A stretch of 64,000 nt of DNA, taken from assembly GCF_009389715.1 (NCBI RefSeq), contig NC_052407.1, positions 7,350,475 through 7,414,474 on the forward strand, given 5' to 3'. Of this stretch, positions 36,270 to 47,506 are shown one piece after another. The notes below the pieces were generated by a model. The model had not been told where the DNA came from. It saw only the letters and a list, made by a program, of their open reading frames with translations, and did no database searches. Position numbers and translations under genes: made by a program. This stretch comes from Phoenix dactylifera (taxonomy: Eukaryota > Streptophyta > Magnoliopsida > Arecales > Arecaceae). Numbering within the stretch: position 1 is the stretch's first letter; every line of letters starts with the position of its first letter.

Positions 36270-38054
36270 ATATCATATGGGTCCAACATGGGTAAATACA
36301 GAATATATACGATCCATCTGGATGTTAACTTGACATGAAACCCTAAATCATATAGAATCCCCTTTTCTCTCTTCTTAATTGTATCTCTAGTTAACAAACC
36401 CTATACTCAAACCAATTCCCTTTATTCATCCCAAACGATAACAAGGTTGCTCTATTGTGATTTACATATCATAGATTTGAAACACAGAACAGCTTTCTCC
36501 GTAACACAAGATGAGGTTGTATATATCCGATCCTCTCCAAACCTATAATGATGACAGTCTTGTGCACTAGAATACTTTTTCTTATTCATCCCACACCACA
36601 TCTTCTCCCACATACTCTACTTAATTATATATAAATATTATTGTCTATTCGATGAATTCTTATTTTTAGTGATCTCAAGTACATTAACATTTATTTTTAA
36701 AAATCATAGTTTGAATTTAACTTGCACTTTAAGAACGGTCATTTTCTTGAATTGGACTTCTAAAAATAAAATTCATATTTAAGTTGGCATCTTTCTAAAT
36801 TATCAATTATTATATTTTAGCTATAAAATATAATTAACTATTTGACATGAATCATGAATACTGCTTGACTCATTGCTAATCCAACCCAACTCTAGGTTGG
36901 GTTGGGTCATTTGACCCTGGCCCAACTTGAATGGTCTAATGGTTCTAAAATCTTTTTTACGAATGTGAAGCCAACCTGATTAGCCAATTGGTTTGGTTTG
37001 GATTCTGATTTTGGATACCAAAAATGAAACTGTGTAGGATTGAGATCAAGCATGCCTCAATTTGGCACGACCCAAAATGCAGCCCTAGGCACAACCAACT
37101 TTTTGCATGGCTTTAGTGTATCGAGCAAAGGAAATTAAAGAACCAATCTCCTCAGACAACACAATGAATTAGCTATGTCAAGAAACTATATAAGTAGCCT
37201 CCTGAAATAATGTCGCAGAAGGCTTGATGTAATCCTCTAGCAAACCGAATAAGTTTGGATACTCTCTGCCCATCAAACGAGGGTTACTAGTCTTGTACAC
37301 ATGCGTGATTGATCCACATGACAGGATCTACGCACTGCATCAACGTAGATAACAGAAAAATTATTTTCTGCACTATGTGCAAAAAGACATCAAGATGCAT
37401 GCCCTATAAATGGAGTCTACTTCTATAATTATCCATATGCACAGCTACGTAGAGTATAGAAAAATGGATTCCACCATGAACCGGGAGGGGGCGAGAACAT
37501 GCAGCTTCCATTTTTGGGTACACAATAATTTTTTGGATAACAGAGATTGTCGCACCTCTACGTGCACATAAAAAGTAGGAATTTGTTTCTCTATAAATGA
37601 TTTTTAGAAAATAAATATAATAAGAAATACTCATCACAACTAGTCTAAGGATGTACCTACTTATTTTAAGATTAAAAAGCCTATTCTTAGAAGCCATTCA
37701 AAAGATCAGACCACACAAAAATTGAAATAAATTATGGTGTTACCACTCGAAAAGGCATAATTCTTATTATTTTTTATTTTTAATTCAGACAAGAGTACAT
37801 AGCCTGGTATATAAGTTCGGACCCTTTCATTTTCTTGGCTTACGACCGCTTGGGTCGCGAGGACGGCGATCCACCTGGTGGGCCCGCCCAATAATGGAAA
37901 CAGTAACGAGAGGCAATGGAACGGTGGAGAGAGGGTGAGTCGTACGAGAAGGCCCTTTTTTTTTGGCCTTTTCAGAAGCACAGCTCAACCTACAATCCCA
38001 AAACGGTGGGAGGAGAATGGGAGGGTGCAGTAGGTGCTTAGCCTTACATGTTAA

Positions 38055-38057
<3 letters not shown>
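36270..38057. other. Intergenic, no gene seen
   Basis: AT-rich to 37800, then a GC-richer stretch (37840-37950) with GGTGGGCCCGCCCAATAATG. No supportable gene. Confidence 0.45.

Positions 38058-38100
<43 letters not shown>
38058..38100. repeat. (AT)n microsatellite
   Basis: About 21 AT units. Translation through it gives only alternating Ile-Tyr and is not a gene. Confidence 0.95.
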
Positions 38101-38102
<2 letters not shown>

Positions 38103-38410
38103 CTCCTTCGACAAAGACGCTACGGACAGGTTATTACCAATTATTTCAACTTCATTGGTGTCCCTTCTCCCCCGTCACCCTGCCTTTTTTTATATGTATT
38201 CATCAATCTTCGAGACTTTAGGATGCGAGATATTTTGTCTCATCGCCAATGGCCTCCACCTCCCAACGCCGCCATCAACGGTCTGTACGTCGAGAACAAT
38301 ACTGTTGGAGAAAAAGTGGATCATCCTACAAATATAATCAAAGCACCCGAATTCGATGATAAGTATGACCCCGACAAGCATGATCTCGACATGCACGATC
38401 TCAGCATGCA

Positions 38411-38522
38411 TGAGCTTCGAAGGCTGCTGAGCTCAGAACGCCGAGCTCAGAAGGCTAAGCACAGAAGGTTGCCGAGCTCAGAACGCCGAGCACAGAAGGC
38501 TGCCGACCTCAGAAGGCCGACC
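38411..38522 (+). repeat. Degenerate short tandem repeat inside the solo LTR
   Basis: Units built from GCCGAGCTCAGAA and AAGGCTGC recur about six times with changes (CTGAGCTCAGAACGCC, GCCGAGCACAGAAGGC, GCCGACCTCAGAAGGC). It lies in the U3 part, about 300 bp upstream of the TATA box. Confidence 0.8.
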
Positions 38523-38826
38523 TTGTCGTTCACATGCCGCGGCCATGCCTTGCAGCAGCCTCACCGCACCATGTTTTGCTTGCCGGCCACGCCACGACAT
38601 ATCAACCAGGGACCATACCCTGCTACGACTGTCAACAATTAAATGCGTACGATCTCCACGGACCTTCAGCCAGCCCAAAATCTCAGGCCATCCACGGCAA
38701 CTCGTTGACTCACTCAATCTCGTCCAGTCATCCACGGTAACTCATTAATTCATACAATCACGCCCAATCATGACGATAACCCATTAATTCGCCCAGTCAC
38801 ATCACAGATAACCCTGGCACCTCTTC

Positions 38827-38834
38827 TATAAAAG
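38827..38834 (+). promoter_or_regulatory. TATA box of the solo LTR
   Basis: TATAAAAG within CTTCTATAAAAGGGAAAC; the position, about 230 bp before the LTR end, fits a U3/R boundary. Confidence 0.6.
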
Positions 38835-39282
38835 GGAAACTCCCTCTCCTCAGGGGACTAGGGACTTCTGACTTTGACTTTTACATACAAACTCTCTTTC
38901 TTTCTCCACGAAAGCCCCCTCTGACTTAAGCATCGGAGGGCCGGCGCCGGAAACCCTGGCCACCGGCTTCTTGCAGGTCCTCCGGAGGACGCAGCCCGCC
39001 AACGCACCACCTTCCGGAGCTCCTCCTTCTCATCCAGTGTCGCCCCCAGGTTCAGTTTCCAGCAACAAATACCATCCGCAATAGGTGGAGCTTATCATTT
39101 GACACCTTGAGATGGTATATAAAGTCAAATTAACATAGATAAGATATCAAATAGGCTATAGTGTGTATTGAAGACTAAATAATATTGTTAACTATGTATT
39201 ATTTTTATTTATGGTGTACACATGTATAAGGTATGTATCAACAAAATAATAGGTACATATCTATGAATCTATGACTCTTGAG

Positions 39283-39372
39283 TACATACATACATACATA
39301 TATACATACATACATATACATATACATATACATACATACATACATACATACATACATACATACATACATACA

Positions 39373-39418
<46 letters not shown>
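39283..39418. repeat. (CATA)n microsatellite ending in (TA)n
   Basis: About 28 four-base units with a few CATATA interruptions near the start, then about nine TA units. Confidence 0.95.
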
Positions 39419-39775
39419 AACTTATCAATAAAACACACATAAATATTACTTGGATATGTAGTATAATTTATTTTAAAAAATAATAATTTTATTATGTATT
39501 ATCTCAATAAGATGCGTTTCAATAAATATAAAATATATATCAATAGTACAAAGGATAATGTATGAGTAGATTGTTAGATCACTGTAGTGTTGGTCACCAA
39601 ATAAGAGAGTAGCACCAAGTCTCTTTTTAGGGAAACCCAAAGTGTCAAGCTCTCTCTTTTTTTTTGAAATTTCTTCGTCGTTTTCATTAGTGAGTTCCCT
39701 ATAGATAATTAAGCAATGCCTTCCAGGAGTTCCTTCCGAGATCGAATTTTGATCTCCCCAAAAGTTTTTTGTCCT

Positions 39776-39858
39776 CGGGTGGGCACGATGATGGATCCCA
39801 TCTTACGTACCTGACTCTGACTGGCCTTAGCTGCCTCCCCCAGTCATCAACTGAGCAA
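39776..39858 (+). repeat. Dispersed ~83-bp repeat, copy 1
   Basis: CGGGTGGGCACGATGATGGA, TCCCATCTTACGTACCTGAC and CCCCCAGTCATCA occur in the same order as at 41977-42060. Similarity stops abruptly on both sides. Confidence 0.6.
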
Positions 39859-40296
39859 AAATGCGGCAGAACTCCTACTTTACCTTATTTTCTCTGGCAC
39901 CTATCGCAGATAGTAAATCTAAAAGTCAGAAAGGGACAACACTTCTCCGACCAACGAAAGCTCATCAATTATATAATTTAACAAAATAAAAAAAATAAAA
40001 ATTGCACTCACCAAAAAAAAATCTTCCATGAAGAGACACCGTCCACATCCTCTTTCTTTCTTGTAAAGTCTTTCCATCTATTCTCTTCCTTATCAAGTTA
40101 TCTCTCCCATTCATAAGATCTTTCTTCTTCTTTCGAGTTTTCTTCTCCTCCTCCAAAATCCTTTTTTTACAAGATCTTTGCACCTAAGAGTTTATGGAAT
40201 TTAAGGAATGATATGTATATATAATTTCTTAGGTTAGACAAAGCCAGGATCTTATGTATTGGTATTGATAAAAACACTGATAAATACAATGTTCTG

Positions 40297-40770
40297 AAAA
40301 CTATATATTGATTTACCTAAAATATATATTGGCTTGTTAAATGACTAATTTACTTAGAGTGCATTACCTGACTACATAGTATGTATTGATAAAAAGCATA
40401 TTTTGAAAAATATATATTGGTTTATCTAAAGCTGTGTATTGGATCATTACTGAGTGTGTATCAAAGAAACTTGCAGTAGGTATCAGAAAGTCGACAAATG
40501 TATATCATCTGACTATGTGGTGTGTACTTGTGAATATGATATTCTAAAAACTGCATATTAATTTGTTTTGAAGTATATATTAGATATCTAGATGACTAAT
40601 TTTCTAAGTATGTATCACCTGATCGTGTACTATATACTAGTAAATACCATATTTTAGAAACTATATATTGATTTATCTAGATATATACATTAACTTGTTC
40701 GATAGTTAATTTGCTTAGTGTGTATTATTTGGTGATATAGTACATACGGCTAAAAAAATATTTTGAAAAT
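40297..40770 (+). repeat. Degenerate ~110-bp tandem repeat
   Basis: Phrases like GAAAACTATATATTGATTTA, GACTAATTTACTTAG and GTGTATCACCTGACTATGTGG recur with starts near 40297, 40405, 40546, 40657 and 40764. The spacings are about 108, 141, 111 and 107 bp. Copies differ at many positions, so this is an old array. Related words are scattered around 39100-39240. Confidence 0.6.
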
Positions 40771-40995
40771 AATGAATAAAGATGATATAATTTTTTTATA
40801 TTTTTTTAATCATGAGTTTTTAATTTTTATTTTTTTTAAAGATGGGCACTATATAAAATATGATGAAATAAAAATTTATTCTATATTTTTTTTCTCATTG
40901 CATATCATTGTTGTTCTCTTGTTAGATAAATTATTATTAATCTTCTGCCTGCTTGGGCATGCAAAGTTAGCAGGGAGTTCCAAGAGATCCTTCCC

Positions 40996-41095
40996 AAGGT
41001 GGTAGCTCAATGAAAATGGGCGTTGTTTTCTAGCTGCATGGTTCCAAGTTCGAATCACCTTGCACGTCCATTAAAATGTGCTGGTGCATTTCAAT
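40996..41095 (+). mobile_element. tRNA-derived SINE-like repeat, head-containing copy
   Basis: Starts AAGGTGGTAGCTCAATGAAA (box A-like, GGTAGCTCAATG) and has GGTTCCAAGTTCGAATCACC (box B, GTTCGAATC) about 45 bp later. It then runs into CATTAAAATGTGCTGGTGCA. The same order is present on the minus strand at 44690-44945. It is not a functional tRNA: the acceptor and anticodon stems do not form convincingly. Confidence 0.6.
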
Positions 41096-41888
41096 ATTAA
41101 AGTTTAATATTTATTTTATTTATAAGGTTCGCATATTTAATGACTCATGAATGGTTCATGTATTTGGGGAAATGAAAGAATTACTATTTGGGGAGATGAA
41201 AGATTCATGGGAAATAAATGGGAATAATTCATGAACCGTTTTTGAAATTGGAATTCAATGTCTATTTTGATGGGGGGAGTTACTCTTAGAATTTTTAAGT
41301 ATATTTATGCTATCATTATTCTCATAAATTTAAAATTATAAACTCTCTATATAAATCCTTCTCTCCCTCATTTCAAAAAGGGACAATATCATCTTATTTT
41401 ACTCATAAAAAATATTTTGAGAAAGTTCTTGGCAAAGAAGGGTGTTTCTTGGGTGGAGCTTTGGGCTAGACTACTTGTGCAGAGTTGTCCTTGCCATAAG
41501 ACGATCGTCGGGCTGTTGTATCATGGAGGAGAGAAGTCAGTATTTTCTGCTGCACCGGGTTATAGGCTTTGCCTACCGCAGAGGGCTTGAATCTCCTTAA
41601 AGAAAGCGAGATTTTTGTGCCTCAGTCCGATTGGTTTCGTCCTTTTATTGTATTTTCTCCAACAAAATGTAGTGACACTGCTTGGACATAGGGTATAGGA
41701 ACGCTTATTGGTCCGCTGGTAGCTTTTGTGGTGCCAGGTGTGACGTACTCATCCTTGGGTGGGGAAGGTATGAGTAAAACTTATCTGTCCGCATGAAATA
41801 TTTTTCTGGTGGGGTGGAGGTCAGTAGGGGCTGCTACGCGAGGATGGTCTTGTCCCTTCTTCTCCCCTGCCTTTTTTTTTTTTTTAAG

Positions 41889-41890
<2 letters not shown>

Positions 41891-41960
<70 letters not shown>

Positions 41961-41967
41961 TATATAT
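41891..41967. repeat. (AT)n microsatellite with one phase slip
   Basis: About 31 AT units, then TAATATATATATATATA, following a poly-T run (41872-41885). Confidence 0.95.
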
Positions 41968-41976
41968 ACTTACTTC

Positions 41977-42060
41977 GATTCGGGTGGGGATGACGATGGA
42001 TCCCATCTTATGCACTCGACTCTTGACGCTGACTTGTCTGCCGCCCCCAGTCATCACCCA
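41977..42060 (+). repeat. Dispersed ~83-bp repeat, copy 2
   Basis: CGGGTGGGGATGACGATGGA, TCCCATCTTATGCACTCGAC and CCCCCAGTCATCA match 39776-39858 in order. Confidence 0.6.
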
Positions 42061-43309
42061 ACCCCAGCCCCTCATTCAGATGGTGGCCGCGGCGAATGCA
42101 AAGGTCCCGCATCCCACCTCTGTCTGACCAATCACTGTCCAATGACGTTTCGATCTCCCATTGGCCGGTCCTCTCTCCCTAGATTACGTAGCAGTGGACT
42201 CCACCATAAATCTCACAGCAGCACTCGTGTACGTGGAATAAGGACCAATTGGAACTCGACATGTCATCAAACAGCATGTAGGAGAAGAAGAGGATCTCAC
42301 ACTGGATTGATCGCCGCTGCAGGATTGCTCAGAGAAGTCTTTCTGTCAATCTCACGTGTGAAGGGGACCCAGGCATATCCCATCCTTGTCAATCCCTTCC
42401 CCCTCACAGTCTTAATTTGGTTTGTCTCTTCTCTCTCCCATCAGCCGTTTTTCTCCCACTTTCTTCCCTTGGGCAGGATATGAAACGATCCGAAATTACA
42501 GGAATATGAATGGTACAAATAGATAAATAAATAAATATATAATATATATATGCGAATTAAACTTGAAAATATTTCATAGAAATTTATCACGAGGACGCAG
42601 CGGATGGATCCATTTCTTGAACAATGACTACAGGCAATTCACACGCACTTCTTTTGCATGCCGACTACGTGGTTATTATTATTTTTTAGATAAAAAATAG
42701 TAATTTATATAATTCTAACATGAGTAGTACAATATAAAAAAATGTTTCATACGGATATCCAAATAAGCATAACTGGTTGCAAGAAAATTGTACATGGCCT
42801 GAGCATGTTGTTTCTTAATGACAAACAGGTACTAAGGAAGGTTTTAAATTTTGATTTTCCATATGATTGCTTGAATTTTAGTAGCTCGTCAAAATGGTGT
42901 GAATAAATATATTTTTACGTATCTAACATCTAATTTAACAATTAATTAATTAATTAACTAAAATTAATAAATTGAGATTAACATTATTAGTTTTAGGTTT
43001 AATAGTATCATGAGACATGGTAGCAAGTCTGTTAGGTGCAGTAGTTCAAAAAAGTCCAATATAACAACAACAACAACAAACAACTCCAGGCTGATAAACG
43101 ATATAATAATTACAAATACGTAGACTACCGACATCTATTTCATTTTTCTCACTCTTGAACTCAATGCCAGCAATTGCACCAAAATGTAAATACAAACTAA
43201 AAGAAAAGGAAAAGAAGAGAGAAGAAAAATCCTTCTGGTCTTCCCATTTCCGCATTTGAAAAACCATCAACGGGGACAAGAACACCCCTCCCCGCACCGG
43301 CGGCCGCGC
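42061..43309. other. Intergenic, 3' of the LBD gene
   Basis: A GC-moderate stretch (42061-42480) with no recognised protein, then AT-rich DNA including a (CAA)n run (43064-43081). The last part should hold the 3' UTR of the LBD gene, which runs leftwards. No other gene supported. Confidence 0.45.
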
Positions 43310-43996
43310 TCAGACGAAAAGGTTCAAAAGCCCCAGATTTACCTCGCCGGTGCCTGCGCTCGTCGTCACCGACTCCTCCGAGTTCCTCGACGGTGTCGCC
43401 GCCCGCCGCCGCGGCTCCCCGGCCTCCGTCGGTGACCTTGGCATCAGACACAAATCCAGATCACACGGAGGAGAACCCTCCGAGGCCGTCCAGCCGATCT
43501 TGGGAGGCGGCCCGTAGAGCTCCCCGACCTCGGCGGCGGCGCCGGCGAGGTCCGGCAGCGGGCGGAGGGCTCCGCCGCGGAGCACGGTCTCCACCGCCGC
43601 CTGGCATAGGTGCCACTTCCTGGCCCACAGCAGGCCCACCGCGCCGCTCACCGGGTTTATCGCCCTCCCGCACGCCTCGAACAGCAGCGATCGGAACAGA
43701 GCTAGAACAAAATCCAAGAAAGAAATTATTAGAATCAAATAAGCGAGCGATTCATTCGAGAGCATAGGATTCGGAGAGAGAGAGAGAGAGAGAGGGAGGG
43801 AGGGAGGGATACCGGGGCGGCGGGGAGAGGGGACGGAGGAGAGGAAGGACATGAGGCCGGCGCGGCCGAAGAACTTGGCGACGAAGACGGTGGCGTGGGC
43901 CTGAGCCTCCGCGCTGTCGATCCACTCCAGGCACGGCCGGAGGATGCACGTGTCGCTGCAACCTTTTCGAAGCACCCGGCACCCGTTGCAGCTCAT
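43310..43996 (-). CDS. Class II LOB-domain (LBD/ASL) transcription factor, LBD37-42 type
   Basis: Two exons: 43996-43813 and 43701-43310, with a 111-bp GT/AG intron in phase 1; 191 residues. The start is the ATG at 43994-43996, giving [17 protein letters not shown], the C-x2-C-x6-C-x3-C zinc-finger-like block. It is followed by [20 protein letters not shown] (class II version of the GAS block). Exon 2 begins [13 protein letters not shown] and continues [20 protein letters not shown], the class II C-terminal part of the LOB domain. Class II proteins lack the full leucine zipper-like coil of class I. Relatives LBD37/38/39 repress anthocyanin and nitrate-responsive genes in Arabidopsis; the same role here is inference. 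The C-terminal ~85 residues are Ser/Pro/Arg-rich and unconserved. The intron carries a (GA)n/(GGGA)n tract. Confidence 0.93.
   Translation of the reverse strand: MSCNGCRVLRKGCSDTCILRPCLEWIDSAEAQAHATVFVAKFFGRAGLMSFLSSVPSPRRPGIPPSLPLSLSLSPNPMLSNESLAYLILIISFLDFVLALFRSLLFEACGRAINPVSGAVGLLWARKWHLCQAAVETVLRGGALRPLPDLAGAAAEVGELYGPPPKIGWTASEGSPPCDLDLCLMPRSPTEAGEPRRRAATPSRNSEESVTTSAGTGEVNLGLLNLFV
43774..43809. repeat. (GA)n and (GGGA)n tract in the LBD intron
   Basis: About ten GA units followed by GGGAGGGAGGGAGGGA next to the splice donor. On the coding strand it is a CT-rich run. Confidence 0.9.
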
Positions 43997-44689
43997 CCTA
44001 TACAAATTCCTCCTCAGTCCTCACCCAATGATAACCTCTCCGATCTCATCAAAAGAAAAACAACTAATAATTCTTTCTGCTTCGTTTCGCCCGTCAACCT
44101 CTAACTCAAGGTGCAATGATGGACGGGGAGAAGGAGAGGAAGTGAAGGGGGGCGGAAAAGAGGCGGATGGGGGACGTTTTTTATGCAGAAAGGAGCTGGT
44201 GGAAGGACAAATGAACTCGACCTCGGGTTTAAGAGTGGTTAAATAGAAGTAAGAGGGTGGTTAGAGAGAGTGTGTGTTCCAAGGACGTGGGGGGTGGTGG
44301 GGCGGCTCCGTGTTTCCGCGGAAGGGAGTGATTGGCCGAGCCGTTGGATGCCCTGAGAAGGAAAGGAGAGACGACCGCTTCACAGCTCTGGCTGATGGAC
44401 TATTGCGCGTGTAATGGCGTGAGAGATTACGTAGGAGTTGGTACTGGATAAATATGCGCCTCTGGCGCCAGCGAAAGGTCGCGGCTCGTTTGCCTGCCTT
44501 TATGTAACCAAATTGGGGTTGGATGGATAAGAATAAAGCTAAGGTGGCTAGTGAGTGTAATAATAATTTAATGCAGTGTGGGTGGGATGATAATGAAACA
44601 ACGATGGTGACAACGGCGTAAATGAGAGGAAGCGGCTCCCAGCTAGCTAGCATGCTCTCTTTCATTCTTCTTTTTTTTTCCTTTGGCCG
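43997..44689. other. Upstream (promoter) region of the LBD gene
   Basis: The first ~250 bp on the minus strand are CT-rich and likely 5' UTR. Further out the sequence is mixed. No TATA box can be placed with confidence, and no other gene is supported. Confidence 0.4.
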
Positions 44690-44945
44690 ATTTTACTAGT
44701 ATCCTTCCCAACTATGGACCCGGCTCGATTATTCCTCCGGACTCCGACACGAATACCACGTATGATTACATCATATCTACCACCATCGAGACTACCAACA
44801 GAGGAATACGCTCTTCCAACTCTGTGTCCGAGCAGGGAGCATCCGATCTCCACATTTTAATCGATGCCTGTGTGTTTTGAACTTGGAACCACTTGGTTGG
44901 AAGTAAGACCACGCTCCCATTGGGTTACCACCTCAGTGGCTAGCT
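44690..44945 (-). mobile_element. tRNA-derived SINE-like repeat, longest copy
   Basis: On the minus strand it begins GAGGTGGTAACCCAATGGGA (box A-like) and has AAGTGGTTCCAAGTTCAAAA (box B-like). The body continues CAGGCATCGATTAAAATGTG and GATCGGATGCTCCCTGCTCG, ending near TAGTAAAATCGGCC and a T/A-rich end. The head matches 40996-41095 and the body matches 19890-19998. About 255 bp, within the usual SINE size range. The family name is unknown to me. Confidence 0.6.
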
Positions 44946-44969
44946 AGTATGTTTTCTCTAAGCAAAATA

Positions 44970-45125
44970 GAAAATAGATGGGGTACGATCCGATCCGATT
45001 TATTTTAAAGAATCTATTGAGCTAGATCAGGATCTAAAGTTAAATTCATACCATTTTTTTGACCGAAGCTAAATTTACTGAATTTAGATCCAATCCGACC
45101 TAACTCATTTAAAATTTTTAGTAAA
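44970..45125. repeat. GGGTTGGGTC-type dispersed repeat, copy 3
   Basis: CGATCCGATCCGATTTATTT, GAATCTATTGAGCTAGATCA and AAATTTACTGAATTTAGATC line up with 35815-35945. Confidence 0.5.
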
Positions 45126-45423
45126 ATCATCTAAGAGGAAAAAAATCTGGAGTACCTAAAACAATGTAGAGCCAAAATAGTATAGAACCAAAAGAAGGCA
45201 AAAGAGAATTGTGTAAGGCTGCACTAAGAAGAGCTAGAAATCACAAAGGGTTCATGTCTTCAGAGACCAAAACATTCAATGGTTATCACTCCAGTGCGGT
45301 CGCCTGAGAATTATTAGATTGTAGACCAACTCTTTTGTGCAAATTGTCTAAACAACAAGGTTTATGTAGAGACAAAATGGACCAAGGCCTGCACTATATG
45401 GAGAAAAGGTGTGTTTGTGTTTT

Positions 45424-45523
45424 NNNNNNNNNNNNNNNNNNNNNNNNNNNNNNNNNNNNNNNNNNNNNNNNNNNNNNNNNNNNNNNNNNNNNNNNNNNNN
45501 NNNNNNNNNNNNNNNNNNNNNNN
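45424..45523. other. Assembly gap of 100 N
   Basis: Exactly 100 undetermined bases, the common length for a gap of unknown size. It falls at the left edge of the gypsy LTR, so the true start of that LTR is hidden. Confidence 0.99.
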
Positions 45524-45842
45524 TGTAACGGCCATGTCAGTGGCAACCCCATCGCGCCACACGATGACCAATCCCCAAAAGAACCCCCCAGCCTGGTATA
45601 TATGCGGCTGGGGGGGAAGGGGGAGGGTAAGCAAGATTTTTCAGAGTATCATCTTACCTGCTACCTCTCCTTCTCCTTCGATCTTCCCTAACTTGATCGT
45701 CGGAGGGCCCCCACTACCCCGGTGGTGGTGCGAGGCTTGCTTGCAGGTTTTCGGCGGAAGGTGGAGCGCAACCGAAGCAATTCCAAGGGAACCCCGTTCA
45801 CACCGCTGTGCCAATCGTTCTCGGTTTGAACCCCCAGCAACA
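45524..45842 (+). repeat. Gypsy 5' LTR, right-hand part
   Basis: Begins TGTAACGGCC directly after the gap and ends CCAGCAACA at 45842. TATATATG (45597-45604) is a likely TATA box. TTGGCGCTAGAAGGAGGG follows (45845-45862) and is the expected place of the primer-binding site. I did not identify the tRNA. Confidence 0.65.
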
Positions 45843-45883
45843 GTTGGCGCTAGAAGGAGGGCCCGGATCTCAGAGCGATCGTA

Positions 45884-47506
45884 ATGGCACGGCGAGGTGG
45901 TCGTGGAGCTTCCAATGCTTCCGGTCGCGGGGCCTCTCACGCCTCTGGCCGGAAGGCCGCTGCATCTCCAACACACTCTCAGTAACACTCCACCTCCCCA
46001 CCGCCCGTTCAGACGGTCGAAGCCGCCCAGTTCGACCAACTAACCCAGCAGGTTCGCACCCTCACGGAGGCGGTGCAGAATCTGCAGGGTGCGATTTCTC
46101 GGGTGCCGCAGCGGGCTCAGGAGCCGCCGCGGCCTGAGCATTCGCCTGTCCTCCTCAACCCGCGCTCCTTCCTCTCCCATGGGGATGAGCGCCGGTGTGA
46201 GGAGGATTCTCGAGCACGCTCCATTCTGCCGGGACCCTCCCACCGGAGCCGCGCGGGGTCCGAGAGGCGGGCCCGGGCGCGTTCCCAGACCCCCCAATCC
46301 TCGAGGAACCCGCGCTCCAGTCGGTCCCCCTCTCGCCGCTCCTTGTCTCCCACCCACCGGTCGCGCTCCCTGGACCGGCGGGTGGAGGATCTCCACCGAC
46401 AACTCCAGGTCCTGAAGGGCCATTCCAAAGATCCCTTCGCCGACTTAGAGATCTCCTCCCAGCCGGCGCTTGCCTCGAGGATCCTGCGGACCCCGAATCC
46501 GCCGGGGTTCAAAATGCCGGCGATCGAGCCCTATGACGGGGCGGCGGACCCGCGGGATCACGTCGAGAGTTTCAGGACCCTTATGCTCCTCCACGGAGCA
46601 TCAGATCCCCTTCTCTGCAAGGCTTTCCCGGCAACCCTCCGTGGCCCGGCGAGGGCATGGTTCGCCGGGCTGGAGGCTGACTCAATCCGGTCCTTCGACC
46701 AGTTCACTCGCCTCTTCGTCACTCATTTCGCCGTCAGTAGCCGGCGGCAACTGGTCTCCGACTCCTTCTTTGATGTCCGGCAAAACGAGGGAGAAAGCCT
46801 GCGGGATTATCTTACCCGCTTCAACAGGGCTACGCTGGAGGTCCGGAGCCTGAGTCAGGAGGTAGCTCTTTCAGCCCTGAAGCGTGGCTTCCGGAAGGGC
46901 AGACTCACCTTCTCCCTGGACAAACGCCTGCCGCGGAGCTTCCCAGAGCTGTTGTCCCGGGCGAACCAGTATGCGGACGCTGAGGAGGCGGCCGCCCACC
47001 GGAGCAAGGAGGCCGCCGAGATCCCTCCAAAGCTTGGGAAGAAAAGGCGGAAAGAGGCACGCCAGAGGAGGAGCCCGACGCCCCAGCGTCGGCGCAGTAG
47101 CCCGTCGCCGGCGAAGAACCACGGCGCCCCACGCCCTCGTTCTCCGCCCCGACGTTTCAACCGGTACACCCCTCTCCTGACTCCCCGGGCCAAGATCCTT
47201 ATGGAGATCAAGGGGCGGGAGGACCTCCCGGCCCCGAGACAGATGCGGAAGATCCCTGGGAAGAGGCCCTCCCGGGCGTACTGTGAGTACCACCGAGACC
47301 ACGGCCACGACACGGAAGACTGCTTCCAGCTTCGGGATGAGATCGAGGCTCTCATCCGCCGGGGGCGTCTCGGTCGATATGTGAGCGACCGACGTCCCCC
47401 CGCAGACCCGCGTCCGGCCGACCCGGCTCCTCCGGGGCCTCGGGAGCAGAATCGACCCGTTGCGGGCGTGATCCACACTATCACTGGGGCTGCCCCCGAC
47501 CCGTGA
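45884..47506 (+). pseudogene. Gypsy gag with premature stop
   Basis: The likely start is ATG 45884, giving MARRGGRGASNASGRGASH, but the frame meets TAA at 45983-45985 (codon 34). It then stays open in the same frame to TGA at 47504-47506. The retrotransposon-gag domain covers about 46540-46960 (ARAWFAGLEADSIRSFDQF, GESLRDYLTRFNRATLEVRS). Arg/Ser/Pro-rich stretches flank it. CEYHRDHGHDTEDC (about 47280-47322) is the zinc-knuckle-like motif of Tat gag proteins. Gag forms the particle shell and packages the RNA. The stop should prevent a full product from the normal start. Confidence 0.85.

Larger units (their letters stand above)
38304..39067 (+). mobile_element. Solo LTR of a Ty3/gypsy (Tat-type) retrotransposon
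   Basis: Begins TGTTGGAG and ends CCAGCAACA (TG...CA), is 764 bp long, and is flanked by an identical 5-bp AATAC on both sides (38299-38303 and 39068-39072). Inside are a TATA box (TATAAAAG, 38827-38834) and then the GC-rich leader style of Tat elements: GCATCGGAGGGCCGGCGCCG and CTTCTTGCAGGTCCTCC. The gypsy LTR at 45524-45842 has the same style (CGTCGGAGGGCC, GCTTGCAGGT). There is no internal region, so the rest was probably lost by LTR-LTR recombination. Confidence 0.88.

Noticed and set aside
39238..39483. Frames on both strands across the (CATA)n run
   Set aside because: Pure translation of a four-base repeat.
40996..41075. Functional tRNA gene
   Set aside because: Boxes A and B are there but the stems do not pair and the sequence continues into a shared SINE body.
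41809..42483. 224-codon frame running through the (AT)n tract
   Set aside because: It reads a microsatellite as Ile-Tyr repeats and then unconserved sequence; no gene signature.
43997..44005. Start of the LBD protein nine bases upstream (MYRM-)
   Set aside because: That codon is TTG; the ATG at 43994-43996 gives the usual class II start MSCNGC.
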